Shown here in pieces: positions 1-6,527 of a stretch of DNA of 15,544 nucleotides. The notes under the pieces were generated by a model, which was not told where the DNA came from, did no database searches, and worked only from the letters and a program-made list of their open reading frames with translations. A program made the position numbers and the translations under genes. Position 1 is the first letter of the stretch, and each line of letters begins with the position of its first letter. The DNA is from Planctomycetota bacterium (GTDB lineage: Bacteria > Planctomycetota > Phycisphaerae > Sedimentisphaerales > Anaerohalosphaeraceae), in assembly GCA_030637065.1 (NCBI GenBank), contig DAOVVQ010000064.1, positions 1-15,544 on the forward strand, written 5' to 3'.

Positions 1-507
1 AAGACACTCACGGTGGTATTCAAGACGAGCGCCGACGTTACAACGAAACAGATCATCTGGGAGCAGGGCGGCAACAACAAGGCCGGCCTGACCTTCTACA
101 TAGACGGCGGCACTCTGTACATAAACGGCTGGGCCCTGAATACTACCGATGCATTTCCCGATTGGGGCCAGGCGGCCCAGGATGTGAACATAACGGTCAA
201 TCCCGACACGGTTTACGTTGCATCACTGGTGATGGATTCGACAGCCGAGGAATTAAAGGGATATGTAAACGGCAGCCTCATCGGCACATATACCCCGGCC
301 TACGAACTGCCCACCCACGGCAACGACTGTGCCTTCGGCCATAATGAATCAAAGAGCAAATTCCTAAGCGGCTCAAACGGGGATGTGGCCGACTTCGCAG
401 GCCTGATAGCCGAATTCTACGAATTCAACACAGTCCTCTCAGAAACCAACCGCCATGCACTCGAAGACATAATGATAGCAAAATACGCAATAAGCGGCGG
501 TCTGTAA
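1..507 (+). CDS. LamG/concanavalin A-like domain protein, C-terminal end (5' truncated by window)
   Basis: The reading frame is open from base 1 (first residues KTLTVVFKT), so the gene begins before the window. About 168 residues are visible. The pattern of short beta-strand-like segments (TVVFKT, QIIWEQGG, LTFYIDGGTLYINGW, VYVASLVMDS, ELKGYVNGSLIGTY, LIAEFYEFN) is that of LamG/laminin-G-like jelly-roll domains, common in secreted planctomycete proteins. The last helix (RHALEDIMIAKYAI) is the usual end of such a domain, and the protein stops five residues later with no visible anchor or sorting tag. Role inferred: carbohydrate or surface binding as part of a larger secreted protein. The missing N-terminus could carry an enzyme domain, so the full function cannot be judged. 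It converges on the minus-strand gene ending at 603. Confidence 0.7.
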   Translation, partial: KTLTVVFKTSADVTTKQIIWEQGGNNKAGLTFYIDGGTLYINGWALNTTDAFPDWGQAAQDVNITVNPDTVYVASLVMDSTAEELKGYVNGSLIGTYTPAYELPTHGNDCAFGHNESKSKFLSGSNGDVADFAGLIAEFYEFNTVLSETNRHALEDIMIAKYAISGGL

Positions 508-570
508 AGAGCAATCAGTTCCGTCCGAGGCGGTCGTCCATAACGAACCTGTCATTGCGGATAACCTCAT

Positions 571-603
571 TTTAGCAGTAAGCTAAATGTACCGGGTACA
601 TTT
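571..603. repeat. Two overlapping inverted repeats in a convergent gap
   Basis: TTTAGC (571-576) and GCTAAA (582-587) form a 6-bp stem with a 5-nt loop. Overlapping it is a perfect 19-bp palindrome, AAATGTACC-G-GGTACATTT (585-603). The two share bases 585-587, so only one hairpin can form at a time. The palindrome abuts the stop codon of the minus-strand gene and is followed on the plus strand by TTTT. It sits between two convergent genes, so a bidirectional terminator is the simplest reading, but the stems are A+T-rich and the T run is short. A protein-binding site is an alternative. Confidence 0.5.
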
Positions 604-1145
604 TATTCTATCGTCAAGCTGTTTCTTCGCTGATCGCAGAAGTATTTAACCATTTCGTTTCGGCTGGGGCGATGTTGGAGTAAGCCGGCTGCGGAAATAG
701 CCAGGAGGACATAGAACCTCCACAGGTCTCCACTGAACACAAATGCAACGATCCCCATAAGCCCTACACTCGTCGGCATCATCATGATAAGGAGTATGCT
801 GCCACCGTACATGCGAAGTTCTGATGGAATGCGAGCAGGCCTGAAGCGATGGGCACCTTTGGAAAAATGCTGCATTTTACCGTCAAGCAGGCCTCTTCTG
901 AGAAGATACACGCGCACGACGATTGCAAGACCCAAGACAACAATGATGTCCGCAAGGATTTTTCTAGGGTAATCACATTCAACATTATCGCTAATCCTGC
1001 CGCCAAACACCAGGCAGTAAACAAGCAGGAGCAGCAGCGTAGCCAGGCAGGCCGACCATATGATCCACAGAAACCGCAGCTCCCGGGCAATGGCCTGGCG
1101 ATCCTCGCTGTTAATCAGTTCTGTGTCTGTCGGTATTGCTGCCAT
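603..1145 (-). CDS. Small multi-pass membrane protein, function unknown
   Basis: A 180-residue protein from the chosen start (MAAIPTDTEL). It has a charged N-terminal stretch, a hydrophobic segment (LWIIWSACLATLLLLLVYCLVF), a second one (ILADIIVVLGLAIVVRVYLL), a basic loop, then one long or two short segments near the C-terminus (SILLIMMMPTSVGLMGIVAF and YVLLAISAAGLL). This gives about four membrane helices. The C-terminus is polar and probably cytoplasmic. The start at 1145 is chosen because AAGGAGG (1154-1160, complement) lies 8 bases upstream. A longer open frame reaches 1229, but that codon lies inside the -10 hexamer of the gene's promoter and cannot be translated from it. I recognise no family. 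It is a single-gene unit with its own promoter and an operator-like palindrome, which suggests tight control by a repressor not encoded here. Confidence 0.65.
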   Translation of the reverse strand: MAAIPTDTELINSEDRQAIARELRFLWIIWSACLATLLLLLVYCLVFGGRISDNVECDYPRKILADIIVVLGLAIVVRVYLLRRGLLDGKMQHFSKGAHRFRPARIPSELRMYGGSILLIMMMPTSVGLMGIVAFVFSGDLWRFYVLLAISAAGLLQHRPSRNEMVKYFCDQRRNSLTIE

Positions 1146-1227
1146 GTGTAGATCCTCCTTCTCTCTGAGATTTCCCTTATAGTCGTATTTAGCCGCTTTC
1201 GGCATACCACGGACGGGTCTGCTCCTC

Positions 1228-1249
1228 ATTATACTAGATAGCCTATCTA
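1228..1249 (-). promoter_or_regulatory. Sigma-70-type -10 box with adjacent perfect operator palindrome
   Basis: Read on the minus strand, a consensus -10 box TATAAT (1228-1233) is directly preceded by TAGATAG-G-CTATCTA (1235-1249), a perfect 15-bp palindrome with a single central base. The hexamer at the -35 position (17-bp spacer) is TTCCCG, which is poor, so the promoter may be weak or helped by an activator. The palindrome fills the spacer, the classic place for a repressor operator. The expected start near 1221 gives a leader of about 75 bases before the gene at 1145. A second palindrome, CAAAATATTTTG (1261-1272), lies just upstream. Confidence 0.6.
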
Positions 1250-1357
1250 TCGGGAAAATTCAAAATATTTTGCCTGTCCCGCATGCCGCGTTGCTGCACT
1301 CTGGTCATGTTGCTATGCTCTGTACCGGCTGAGAGGCTTCGCTGCATGCTGCATTAT

Positions 1358-1957
1358 TCATTGGGTTCTTCTCTTTATTTTCTCCCGGGTTTTCCATCCG
1401 ATATACACGATCACGACCGCAAGGATGCCGGAGATAAGACCGAACACCGAATAGCTGAGCAGTCTGAAATACAGTTCACGTCCGGTGAAACGCATATACC
1501 CACCCGCCCCCATTGCTCCAAACAGCTTCCTGCCGAGCAAGATCAGATTTGCCAACATAGCCGCTACGGCGATCACCGGCATGCGTACCAGTATCGGTAT
1601 TTTGCTCTTCTGGACTCGGGAGATCATGACATCCAGAACAACTCCGGCAGCACCGACAAGCAGCAGGTCCAAAGGATTTCTCGCGAGGTCACCGCCGACC
1701 GACAACGAAGTGATTGCCGCTGCAATCGCCCCGGTTGTCGCTCCAAACTTGAACCTGCCTGAAAGCCTGGCTATGATTACCGGAGTCATCCACAGGATCA
1801 CTTTATGGCCGGGCAACCTTAAATGCAGCCGTGCATGGCTTGCAATGAGCCCCGCCACTACGCCAACCGACAAACAGAGTACAAGCCCTCCAAGCCCCGC
1901 AGGGTCATACAGACTTTTCAGCCTTGTTTGTTTTTCTATCCACGCAAATCCACGCAT
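1358..1957 (-). CDS. Six-helix membrane protein, possible ECF-transporter S component
   Basis: A 199-residue very hydrophobic protein with about six membrane segments: near residues 21-41 (GLVLCLSVGVVAGLIA), 52-64, 71-90 (GATTGAIAAAITSLSVGG), 95-112 (LDLLLVGAAGVVLDVM), 122-141 (ILVRMPVIAVAAMLANLIL) and 163-188 (LLSYSVFGLISGILAVVIVY). The tail is short and very basic (KTREKIKRRTQ). Size, helix number and the small-residue-rich helices are compatible with substrate-binding S components of energy-coupling-factor vitamin transporters, but no diagnostic motif was recognised, so this is only a suggestion. The start overlaps the preceding gene by 53 bases. AGGAAACAGGA lies just before the ATG and there is no good later start, so the two genes are probably translationally coupled. 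No ECF ATPase or T component is in the window; a shared module elsewhere would be needed. Confidence 0.6.
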   Translation of the reverse strand: MRGFAWIEKQTRLKSLYDPAGLGGLVLCLSVGVVAGLIASHARLHLRLPGHKVILWMTPVIIARLSGRFKFGATTGAIAAAITSLSVGGDLARNPLDLLLVGAAGVVLDVMISRVQKSKIPILVRMPVIAVAAMLANLILLGRKLFGAMGAGGYMRFTGRELYFRLLSYSVFGLISGILAVVIVYIGWKTREKIKRRTQ

Positions 1958-2621
1958 TTTCCTGTTTCCTCCATTCTACCGGCAGCACCGCCCTGCCGCC
2001 CACTAACCGCGGACGGACCCAGCCGCCCGTCAGGTACCGATCGTCAGAGCAAGGCTCCCTTTGGCCTGTGTGCTCGACAATCACTCCTATTCTATCATAG
2101 GCCTCCAGGGTCACACAATCGTCAAGTTCGCGAAGCCCGGGCAAATCAATGAACCGCCCGCTCATCCCCTCGCTGCGAAGTCCGACCGACCCTAAGGCGC
2201 CGATCACCCCCAGACAGGTGCCGCCAAGTCCGCACAACAGCATTGACTCGGAGCGTGCGGTCTCAAATGCCTCCGACATCTCGACCACCTGCTCGGTTGC
2301 TTTCCTGGCAAAACCGATCACTGCCTTGGAAACCTCGTCCATCCTTGCTATACACACACCAGGGTCCGAGCCATCTGCGGCACAATTCGCCACAAACTCT
2401 AATGCAAACCCCAAGTCACTAATGTCTCCTGTGAACTCAAGGGCCACACATGCACCGCTGTTATGCGAAGTGTAAGGAATTGCCGGATGCACCAGGAACT
2501 GATGTCGCGTTACTCCCAGCACGCGATTGCCACACTCCTGACTTAACCGCCGCGCAAGACTACCCGTACCCGGACTATGCTCATTATCCGTATCGTCAAT
2601 CCCAATCAACACAACCGACAT
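1905..2621 (-). CDS. TiaS N-terminal-domain-like protein (IDDTD family), stand-alone
   Basis: A 238-residue protein that starts MSVVLIGIDDTDN. The IGIDDTD motif (about residues 6-12), the glycine-rich PGTGSLARRL segment and a later HPAIPYTSHNSGACVAL stretch match the N-terminal kinase-like domain of archaeal tRNA-Ile2 agmatinylcytidine synthase (TiaS), where the two Asp residues bind metal and ATP. The later TiaS domains (OB-fold and zinc ribbon that hold the tRNA) are absent. The length is a little over half that of TiaS, so tRNA modification is unlikely without partners, and bacteria normally treat this tRNA with TilS lysidine synthase. The start at 2621 is chosen because GGTGAGG lies 5 bases upstream; a longer start at 2642 has only a weak, distant site. 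It lies 103 bases after folD on the same strand and overlaps the next membrane gene. Actual substrate unknown; a small-molecule phosphotransfer role is an inference. Confidence 0.65.
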   Translation of the reverse strand: MSVVLIGIDDTDNEHSPGTGSLARRLSQECGNRVLGVTRHQFLVHPAIPYTSHNSGACVALEFTGDISDLGFALEFVANCAADGSDPGVCIARMDEVSKAVIGFARKATEQVVEMSEAFETARSESMLLCGLGGTCLGVIGALGSVGLRSEGMSGRFIDLPGLRELDDCVTLEAYDRIGVIVEHTGQREPCSDDRYLTGGWVRPRLVGGRAVLPVEWRKQENAWICVDRKTNKAEKSV

Positions 2622-2724
2622 CGCAGCCTCACCAGGATGCATTTATAGAGTCTCTTTAATAATATGCGCAGGTAACACCAAATAAGCAGGCCAGCGCAGG
2701 GCCGGACAGGACCGTGTTATCGAT

Positions 2725-3609
2725 CTACAGCCCTGCGGCTATTTTCGCTGACTGAACCGTGTTAAACAGCAGCATTGTGATCGTCATCGGTCCTACTCCG
2801 CCGGGGACCGGTGTTATCAGGCTTGCCTTTTCCTTGACCGTGTCGAATGAGACGTCGCCTACGAGGCGGTAGCCCCTTTTCTTCGTCGCATCCTCGACGC
2901 GGTTTACGCCGACGTCGATCACGACCGCTCCGTCTTTGACCATATCCGCGGTGACGGTGTCGGGCCTTCCGGCGGCTGCGATTATGATGTCCGCCCGCAG
3001 GGTATGTTCGGCCAGGTTCTTCGTTCGTGTGTGGCAGACGGTAACGGTTGCATTGCCGGTATCGCTCTTCTGGATGAGCATGTTCGCGATCGGTTTGCCG
3101 ACGATGTTGCTCCTGCCCACGACGACGACCTCGCTGCCTTCGATAGTGACGTTGCTCCTGACGAGCAGTTGCAGGATCCCGTGCGGCGTACAGGGCAGAA
3201 AGGCCTCTTCACCGACGACCATCTTGCCGACGTTGATGGGGTGGAATCCGTCGACATCCTTTTTCGGGTCGATGGCAAGGAGTACCTCGCTTTCATTCAA
3301 ATGCTTTGGCAGGGGAAGTTGAACGAGTATCCCGTTGATCTTGGGATCATTGTTGAGCTTATCGACCAGAGCCATTAGCTCTTCCTGGCTGGTATCGGCG
3401 GAAAGGCAATTGTCGTTGGAATAGATGCCGATCTCTTCGCAGGCCCTTTCCTTCGCGGTCACATACGACTTCGAGGCTGGGTCCTCGCCAACGAGCACCA
3501 CAGCCAATCCCGGCACGATGCCCTTTTCCTTGAGCCCAGCGACCTTTGTCTTAAGTTCGGCCCGCATATCCGCGGCGACCTGCTTGCCATCTATGATTTG
3601 TGCTGTCAT
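2725..3609 (-). CDS. folD: Bifunctional methylenetetrahydrofolate dehydrogenase / methenyltetrahydrofolate cyclohydrolase FolD
   Basis: A cytoplasmic folate enzyme that interconverts 5,10-methylene-THF, 5,10-methenyl-THF and 10-formyl-THF using NADP(H), supplying one-carbon units for purines and fMet-tRNA. The 294-residue length is normal for FolD. Family signatures are intact: SYVTAKERAC with the catalytic Tyr49 and Lys53, GILVQLPLP with Gln97, KDVDGFHP with Asp120, the NADP-binding GRSNIVGKP (165-173) and the C-terminal PVPGGVGPMT (267-276). The start ATG has AAAGGAG about 10 bases upstream. It may be the first gene of a minus-strand operon with the TiaS-like and membrane genes, 103 bases away. 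Identification is secure. Confidence 0.97.
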   Translation of the reverse strand: MTAQIIDGKQVAADMRAELKTKVAGLKEKGIVPGLAVVLVGEDPASKSYVTAKERACEEIGIYSNDNCLSADTSQEELMALVDKLNNDPKINGILVQLPLPKHLNESEVLLAIDPKKDVDGFHPINVGKMVVGEEAFLPCTPHGILQLLVRSNVTIEGSEVVVVGRSNIVGKPIANMLIQKSDTGNATVTVCHTRTKNLAEHTLRADIIIAAAGRPDTVTADMVKDGAVVIDVGVNRVEDATKKRGYRLVGDVSFDTVKEKASLITPVPGGVGPMTITMLLFNTVQSAKIAAGL

Positions 3610-3716
3610 AAATCCACTACTCCTTTACAACCCTGCTATTCAATTCTGATTGGTTTTCATCCAAAACATGGTGGTCATTGCCTCTGGACGCCCGCAAAAG
3701 CGTCAGTGACAAGTTT

Positions 3717-3894
3717 GGCAGTCTACCACCCCAGCCAGCCCAAATCAAGCCGAAAATCGGGCCAGTCCGCAGCAAGGGTGGTCCCGATGCACATCGGGAT
3801 TTGCACAGCAAACCGATGGGCGATTGCACAGTGGTTGCGACCATCGGTTTGGCTTCGCCAAACACGCTGCCACACACTGATAGCACGGCAGTCT
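3717..3894. repeat. Intergenic cluster of nested inverted repeats in a gene-free stretch
   Basis: The gap 3610-3976 holds no credible gene. Inside it are several perfect inverted repeats: CCGA-AAA-TCGG (3750-3760), CCCGATG-CA-CATCGGG (3783-3798), AAACCGATGG (3810-3819) paired with CCATCGGTTT (3841-3850), and GTTTGGC-TTC-GCCAAAC (3847-3863). The last two share the bases GTTT and so compete for pairing. CCACCC (3726-3731) can also pair with GGGTGG (3776-3781). TTGCACAG occurs twice (3801-3808 and 3825-3832), and GGCAGTCT occurs directly at 3717-3724 and 3887-3894, at the two edges. This looks like a dispersed palindromic element or a structured RNA. Neither can be decided from one copy. Confidence 0.55.
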
Positions 3895-3939
3895 GGGGGG
3901 TTTAGGGCATAAAATTTACAGAAAAATTACTTTATTATG

Positions 3940-3968
3940 TCAACCGTCCGGCTACGATGGGTGTCTAA
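3940..3968 (+). promoter_or_regulatory. Candidate ECF-type promoter of the sigma factor operon
   Basis: TCAACC (3940-3945) and GTCTAA (3963-3968) are separated by 17 bases. An AAC-containing -35 and a TCTAA-like -10 are typical of ECF sigma promoters, so autoregulation is plausible. Against it, the start site would fall almost on the ATG at 3977, leaving a nearly leaderless mRNA and placing the ribosome-site-like AAGG (3967-3970) upstream of the transcript. Treat as a weak candidate. Confidence 0.25.
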
Positions 3969-3976
3969 GGTAATAG

Positions 3977-4585
3977 ATGGAGCAGATTGCTTTGACTGAA
4001 GAGACGGACAAAAACCTGATGGCAGCCCATTGCCGGGGCGATTCGGACGCGTTTGGCACTATTGTCCAGCGGTACGGGCCGGGTTTGTTGGGGTATTTGA
4101 AGAAAATGAGCAATGAAAACGGACAAGCTGAGGATTTTTTCCAGGAGACCTTCGCACGGGTCCACCAAAAGGCGTCGACCTTTCGCGGACCAAGGCTAAA
4201 ACCATGGCTCTACCGGATCGCGACGAATATAGCGATGGACGGTTTTCGCAAAAATAGCCGGCTCAAGTTCGTCTCGCTCAACCGGCAGGCCGATAGCGAT
4301 GATGCAAATCCGCAGGAATCAGGCGAGCGGGTCCTGGTCGATGGCGGACCCGGCCCCTCTGAGGCAGCCCAGACGGCTGAGACCAAAGAGCAGGTTCAGC
4401 GGGCGATCGCCGATCTGCCAGACCGTCAGCGGGCGACGCTGGTATTGGCCTACTATCAGCGGCTAAGCTATAAGCAGGTGGCCGAGGTCTTGGGCTGTTC
4501 CGTGGGTACTGTTAAAACGCATATGTTCCGGGCGCTCAAGTCGCTCGCCCGGCGATTGCCGGACGTTTCTGGAGGTGCAGCATGA
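3977..4585 (+). CDS. ECF-family RNA polymerase sigma factor
   Basis: A 202-residue sigma-70-family protein with only regions 2 and 4. Region 2 spans about residues 15-97. It includes the DAFGTIVQRYG core-binding helix, the EDFFQETFARV segment and KPWLYRIATNIAMDGFRK, which melts and reads the -10. A variable acidic linker follows (98-140). Region 4 spans about 141-194, with LPDRQRATLVLAYYQRLSYKQVAEVLGCSVGTVKTH as the helix-turn-helix that reads the -35. The stop codon overlaps the start of the next gene (ATGA at 4582-4585), so the sigma factor and its anti-sigma are translationally coupled. AAGG sits just before the start. Role: activates the operon, and probably other genes, when released by the membrane anti-sigma. 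Confidence 0.93.
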   Translation: MEQIALTEETDKNLMAAHCRGDSDAFGTIVQRYGPGLLGYLKKMSNENGQAEDFFQETFARVHQKASTFRGPRLKPWLYRIATNIAMDGFRKNSRLKFVSLNRQADSDDANPQESGERVLVDGGPGPSEAAQTAETKEQVQRAIADLPDRQRATLVLAYYQRLSYKQVAEVLGCSVGTVKTHMFRALKSLARRLPDVSGGAA

Positions 4586-6453
4586 AGGGTCATCCTACCG
4601 AGGATAATCTTATCGAATATCGATTCGAACTGGCACCCGAGGACCGGGCCAGGGAGATCGGCGAACATCTGGCCGATTGTGCCGATTGCCGTAAACGCCT
4701 CGCCGGGTTAAAGAACAAGTTCTCGGCCCTCGACCTGCTGCGAGACGATGAGGGAGCATTGTCCGATACCCTGCTTCGCGAAACGCTCGAGCGCGCTGCG
4801 ATCGGCAGTTTGGGCCGCAAATCCCCGCTTAGACCACCACTCTGGATCGCCTCAGCCGCCGCAATTTTGATTATTGGCGTGATCCTGCTAACATTTCAAC
4901 CAAAAAAGGGCCGCCATGACGAATTTGAGGTTGCGAAAAGTCCGGCAAAGCCAGCAACAGAGATGGACTACAGAACCCTGGATGAGCAGGCCATGCCTGT
5001 CGAAAGTCTTAAGAAGGAATCAATCGCACAGGAGAAACCGCAGGCTCTTATGTCAGGTGTCACCGACAGGATGTTCATGGATTCCGATTCGGCTGTGGCA
5101 TTGGCTGACGAGATAGCCGAAAAGGCCCCTTTCGCCCCAGCCAGTGCCATCGAGCTTGTCACCCTGCCGAGGCGGGACAATGTCCAGATCACGATCTACA
5201 ATTCCGCGGACTTAACGCTGGTCCGCGAGCGGCGGGATCTGACATTGAAACGCGGCTGGAACTGGCTCCAGTTTATGTGGGCCGGTACGCTCATCGATCC
5301 GACCTCGCTTAGCCTCGAGCCACTGGCGCATAACAGCCGGATCGACATCCAGCAGATGGTCTACCCCGCCCGCCTAAAGGACATCGGTCGCTGGCTGATC
5401 CGCTCGGAGGTAAGCGGTCAGGTCCCGTTCGAGATCACATACCTCACCAGCGGACTAAGCTGGCGGGCCTTTTATATGGGAACGCTCTCCGAGGATGAAA
5501 AGACAATGGACCTGTCAGCCTACGTTCGGGTGGCAAACAATAGCGGTGAAGATTACGAGGATGCCCGAACCCGGCTGATAGTGGGCAAAGTTCACATCCT
5601 CGACCGGATCGCCGAGCTTGCACAAAGACAATACCCCTACGGCCGGCCCGAGGTGAGTGGAAAGAGCGGCTCCACAAAGGGGGGCTGGGTCTCCAAATAC
5701 TATTGGAGAGGTGATGGTATGCCGATGCTTGGTGATACATTAGAAATGGGATACATGGATTTCGATGGGCTTGAGCGTAAGGAGATAAAGAAGGAGGGTC
5801 TCAGCGAGTATTTTCTTTATACTATCGAAGGGACCGAGACGATCCCGGATAAATGGGGCAAGCGGCTGCCTTCCTTTGAGGCGGAAGATGTTCCGGTCGA
5901 CAGCCTTTATAAATATGACGAGAACCGGTGGGGCAGGCAGACGATGCGGTTTGTGGCCTTTGCCAACGATGATGAGCACGAGTTAGGCGAAACGCCAATC
6001 CCCGACGGAACGGTCAGAATATTCAGCCAGGCGGACGGCGATGGGCATTTGTCTTATGTCGGCGCCGCGGGGGTCAAATATATCCCGGTCAACGAAGAGA
6101 TAGAGCTGAACATGGGCGCAGCAAGACTGGTCAAGGTCGACCCTGTGTTGATGGCCGTTGCAACGGAAAACTACCAGTTCGACCGGCAAAACAATGTCAC
6201 CGGATGGGATGAAGTGCGAACGTGGAAGATCGAGATAACCAACGCGAGGGACTTGGGCGTAGAATTGGAGATCACCCGAGACTTCGGTACTTCATACTGG
6301 GATCTGACAGACGAACCAGCAGATGTAGACTATAAAAAACACGACGCGATGCGGGCCCGCTTCCAACTGAAACTCGGCCCCAGAACCAAACGCAGCTTTA
6401 CGTATACGGTAAGGACCTGGCACGGCACTCGCCAGCAGGACTACCGCCGGTAA
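4582..6453 (+). CDS. Membrane anti-sigma factor with zinc finger fused to a periplasmic DUF4139-like domain
   Basis: A 623-residue protein with three parts. Residues 1-80 are a cytoplasmic anti-sigma domain with the zinc-binding H-x3-C-x2-C motif (His29, Cys33, Cys36 in EHLADCADC), as in ZAS anti-sigma factors that clamp an ECF sigma factor. One membrane helix follows (about 87-104, LWIASAAAILIIGVILLTF), then a charged linker (105-189). Residues 190-623 form a complete DUF4139-like module beginning ELVTLPRRDNVQITIYNSAD, containing EITYLTSGLSWRAFYMG, IKKEGLSEYFLYTIEG and ending YTVRTWHGTRQQDYRR. This half closely resembles the secreted protein encoded at 7723-9075. The usual anti-sigma is 150-300 residues; here the sensor half is a whole duplicated domain. 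Inference: the periplasmic part detects the ligand or partner of the secreted paralogues, or pairs with them, and controls sigma release. The start is fixed by the 4-base overlap with the sigma gene and GGAGG upstream. Confidence 0.88.
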   Translation: MKGHPTEDNLIEYRFELAPEDRAREIGEHLADCADCRKRLAGLKNKFSALDLLRDDEGALSDTLLRETLERAAIGSLGRKSPLRPPLWIASAAAILIIGVILLTFQPKKGRHDEFEVAKSPAKPATEMDYRTLDEQAMPVESLKKESIAQEKPQALMSGVTDRMFMDSDSAVALADEIAEKAPFAPASAIELVTLPRRDNVQITIYNSADLTLVRERRDLTLKRGWNWLQFMWAGTLIDPTSLSLEPLAHNSRIDIQQMVYPARLKDIGRWLIRSEVSGQVPFEITYLTSGLSWRAFYMGTLSEDEKTMDLSAYVRVANNSGEDYEDARTRLIVGKVHILDRIAELAQRQYPYGRPEVSGKSGSTKGGWVSKYYWRGDGMPMLGDTLEMGYMDFDGLERKEIKKEGLSEYFLYTIEGTETIPDKWGKRLPSFEAEDVPVDSLYKYDENRWGRQTMRFVAFANDDEHELGETPIPDGTVRIFSQADGDGHLSYVGAAGVKYIPVNEEIELNMGAARLVKVDPVLMAVATENYQFDRQNNVTGWDEVRTWKIEITNARDLGVELEITRDFGTSYWDLTDEPADVDYKKHDAMRARFQLKLGPRTKRSFTYTVRTWHGTRQQDYRR

Positions 6454-6527
6454 AAAAATGCGGCAAAATGCCGGATGATGATATTAACCAAATGGCAGAA
6501 ACTTTCGTTTTTAAGGAGACTTAGATC

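Noticed and set aside
1283..2152. Several plus-strand open frames over the membrane protein and TiaS-like genes
   Set aside because: They are antisense shadows without ribosome sites; the minus-strand products have coherent membrane helices and the IDDTD motif.
3617..3912. Short open frames on both strands in the gap before the sigma operon
   Set aside because: They run through the inverted repeats, lack ribosome sites and have no recognisable features.
3915..3938. TTTACA with TATTAT as a sigma-70 promoter for the sigma operon
   Set aside because: The spacer is only 12 bases, too short for a working promoter.
6461..6473. CGGCA-AAA-TGCCG hairpin as a terminator inside the sigma operon
   Set aside because: Five base pairs and no following T run; too weak to end transcription.
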